Part shown: piece by piece, positions 13,511 to 13,543 of the stretch
How positions within the stretch are numbered: position 1 is the stretch's first letter
Layout: every line of letters begins with the position of its first letter
Assembly: GCA_035295665.1 (NCBI GenBank)
Contig: DATGIQ010000109.1
Coordinates: 1-13,543, forward strand
DNA length: 13,543 nt
DNA from: DATGIQ01 sp035295665
Lineage (GTDB): Bacteria; Planctomycetota; Planctomycetia; Gemmatales; Gemmataceae
Reading direction: 5' to 3'
Notes under the pieces: model-generated
Database searches by the model: none
Seen by the model: the letters and a program-made list of their open reading frames with translations, nothing else
What the model was told of the DNA's origin: nothing
Translations under genes and position numbers: made by a program

Positions 13511-13543
13511 TTTCGGGGATTTCTCGAATCTGGGCCACCGAGT

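Overview
The window is GC-rich, densely coding bacterial DNA from a diderm (outer-membrane-bearing) organism. It carries a periplasmic OmpH/Skp-type chaperone next to lpxC. It also has two Gfo/Idh/MocA oxidoreductases, a TIM-barrel sugar isomerase, an unusual Old Yellow Enzyme relative, a D-threonine aldolase/D-serine dehydratase-type enzyme and a stand-alone RpoD-like sigma factor. That mix, plus GC-rich intergenic hairpins built on AGCCTGA...GCG arms, suggests a planctomycete, perhaps of the Gemmata group. This assignment is inference; there is no rRNA or tRNA here to confirm it.

Layout. (1) 1-4289, all forward: an open frame entering from the left edge and ending 3 nt before a Gfo/Idh oxidoreductase, then clpS, a xylose-isomerase-like sugar isomerase/epimerase and an FMN oxidoreductase. 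(2) 4301-4810, reverse: a small secreted TPM-domain protein that converges on the FMN oxidoreductase. (3) 4811-5228: a divergent intergenic region with one good promoter candidate on each strand. (4) 5229-8005, forward: ompH, lpxC and a second Gfo/Idh oxidoreductase, which reads as an envelope/lipid A cluster. (5) 8183-10570, forward: a membrane site-2 protease with two CBS domains, then a PLP-dependent D-amino-acid enzyme. (6) 10571-10784: two related large hairpins between convergent genes. (7) 10785-11792, reverse: a sigma-70 family factor. (8) 11793-12346: a divergent regulatory region. It holds a strong reverse promoter followed by two mutually exclusive stems and a T7 tract (a candidate attenuator in the sigma-gene leader), and a forward promoter. 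(9) 12347-13438, forward: a response regulator fused to a diguanylate cyclase.

How the genes fit together. ompH, lpxC and the adjacent oxidoreductase probably serve the outer membrane; the oxidoreductase could make a 3-keto/3-amino UDP-sugar precursor for lipid A. The first oxidoreductase and the TIM-barrel isomerase look like sugar catabolism enzymes. ClpS delivers N-degron substrates to a ClpAP-type protease encoded elsewhere. The sigma factor and the c-di-GMP enzyme diverge from one control region. No insertion sequence, CRISPR array, tRNA or rRNA was seen. The best candidates for something new are the sigma-gene attenuator, the altered promoter-melting/-10 residues of that sigma factor, and the lipid A sugar hypothesis.
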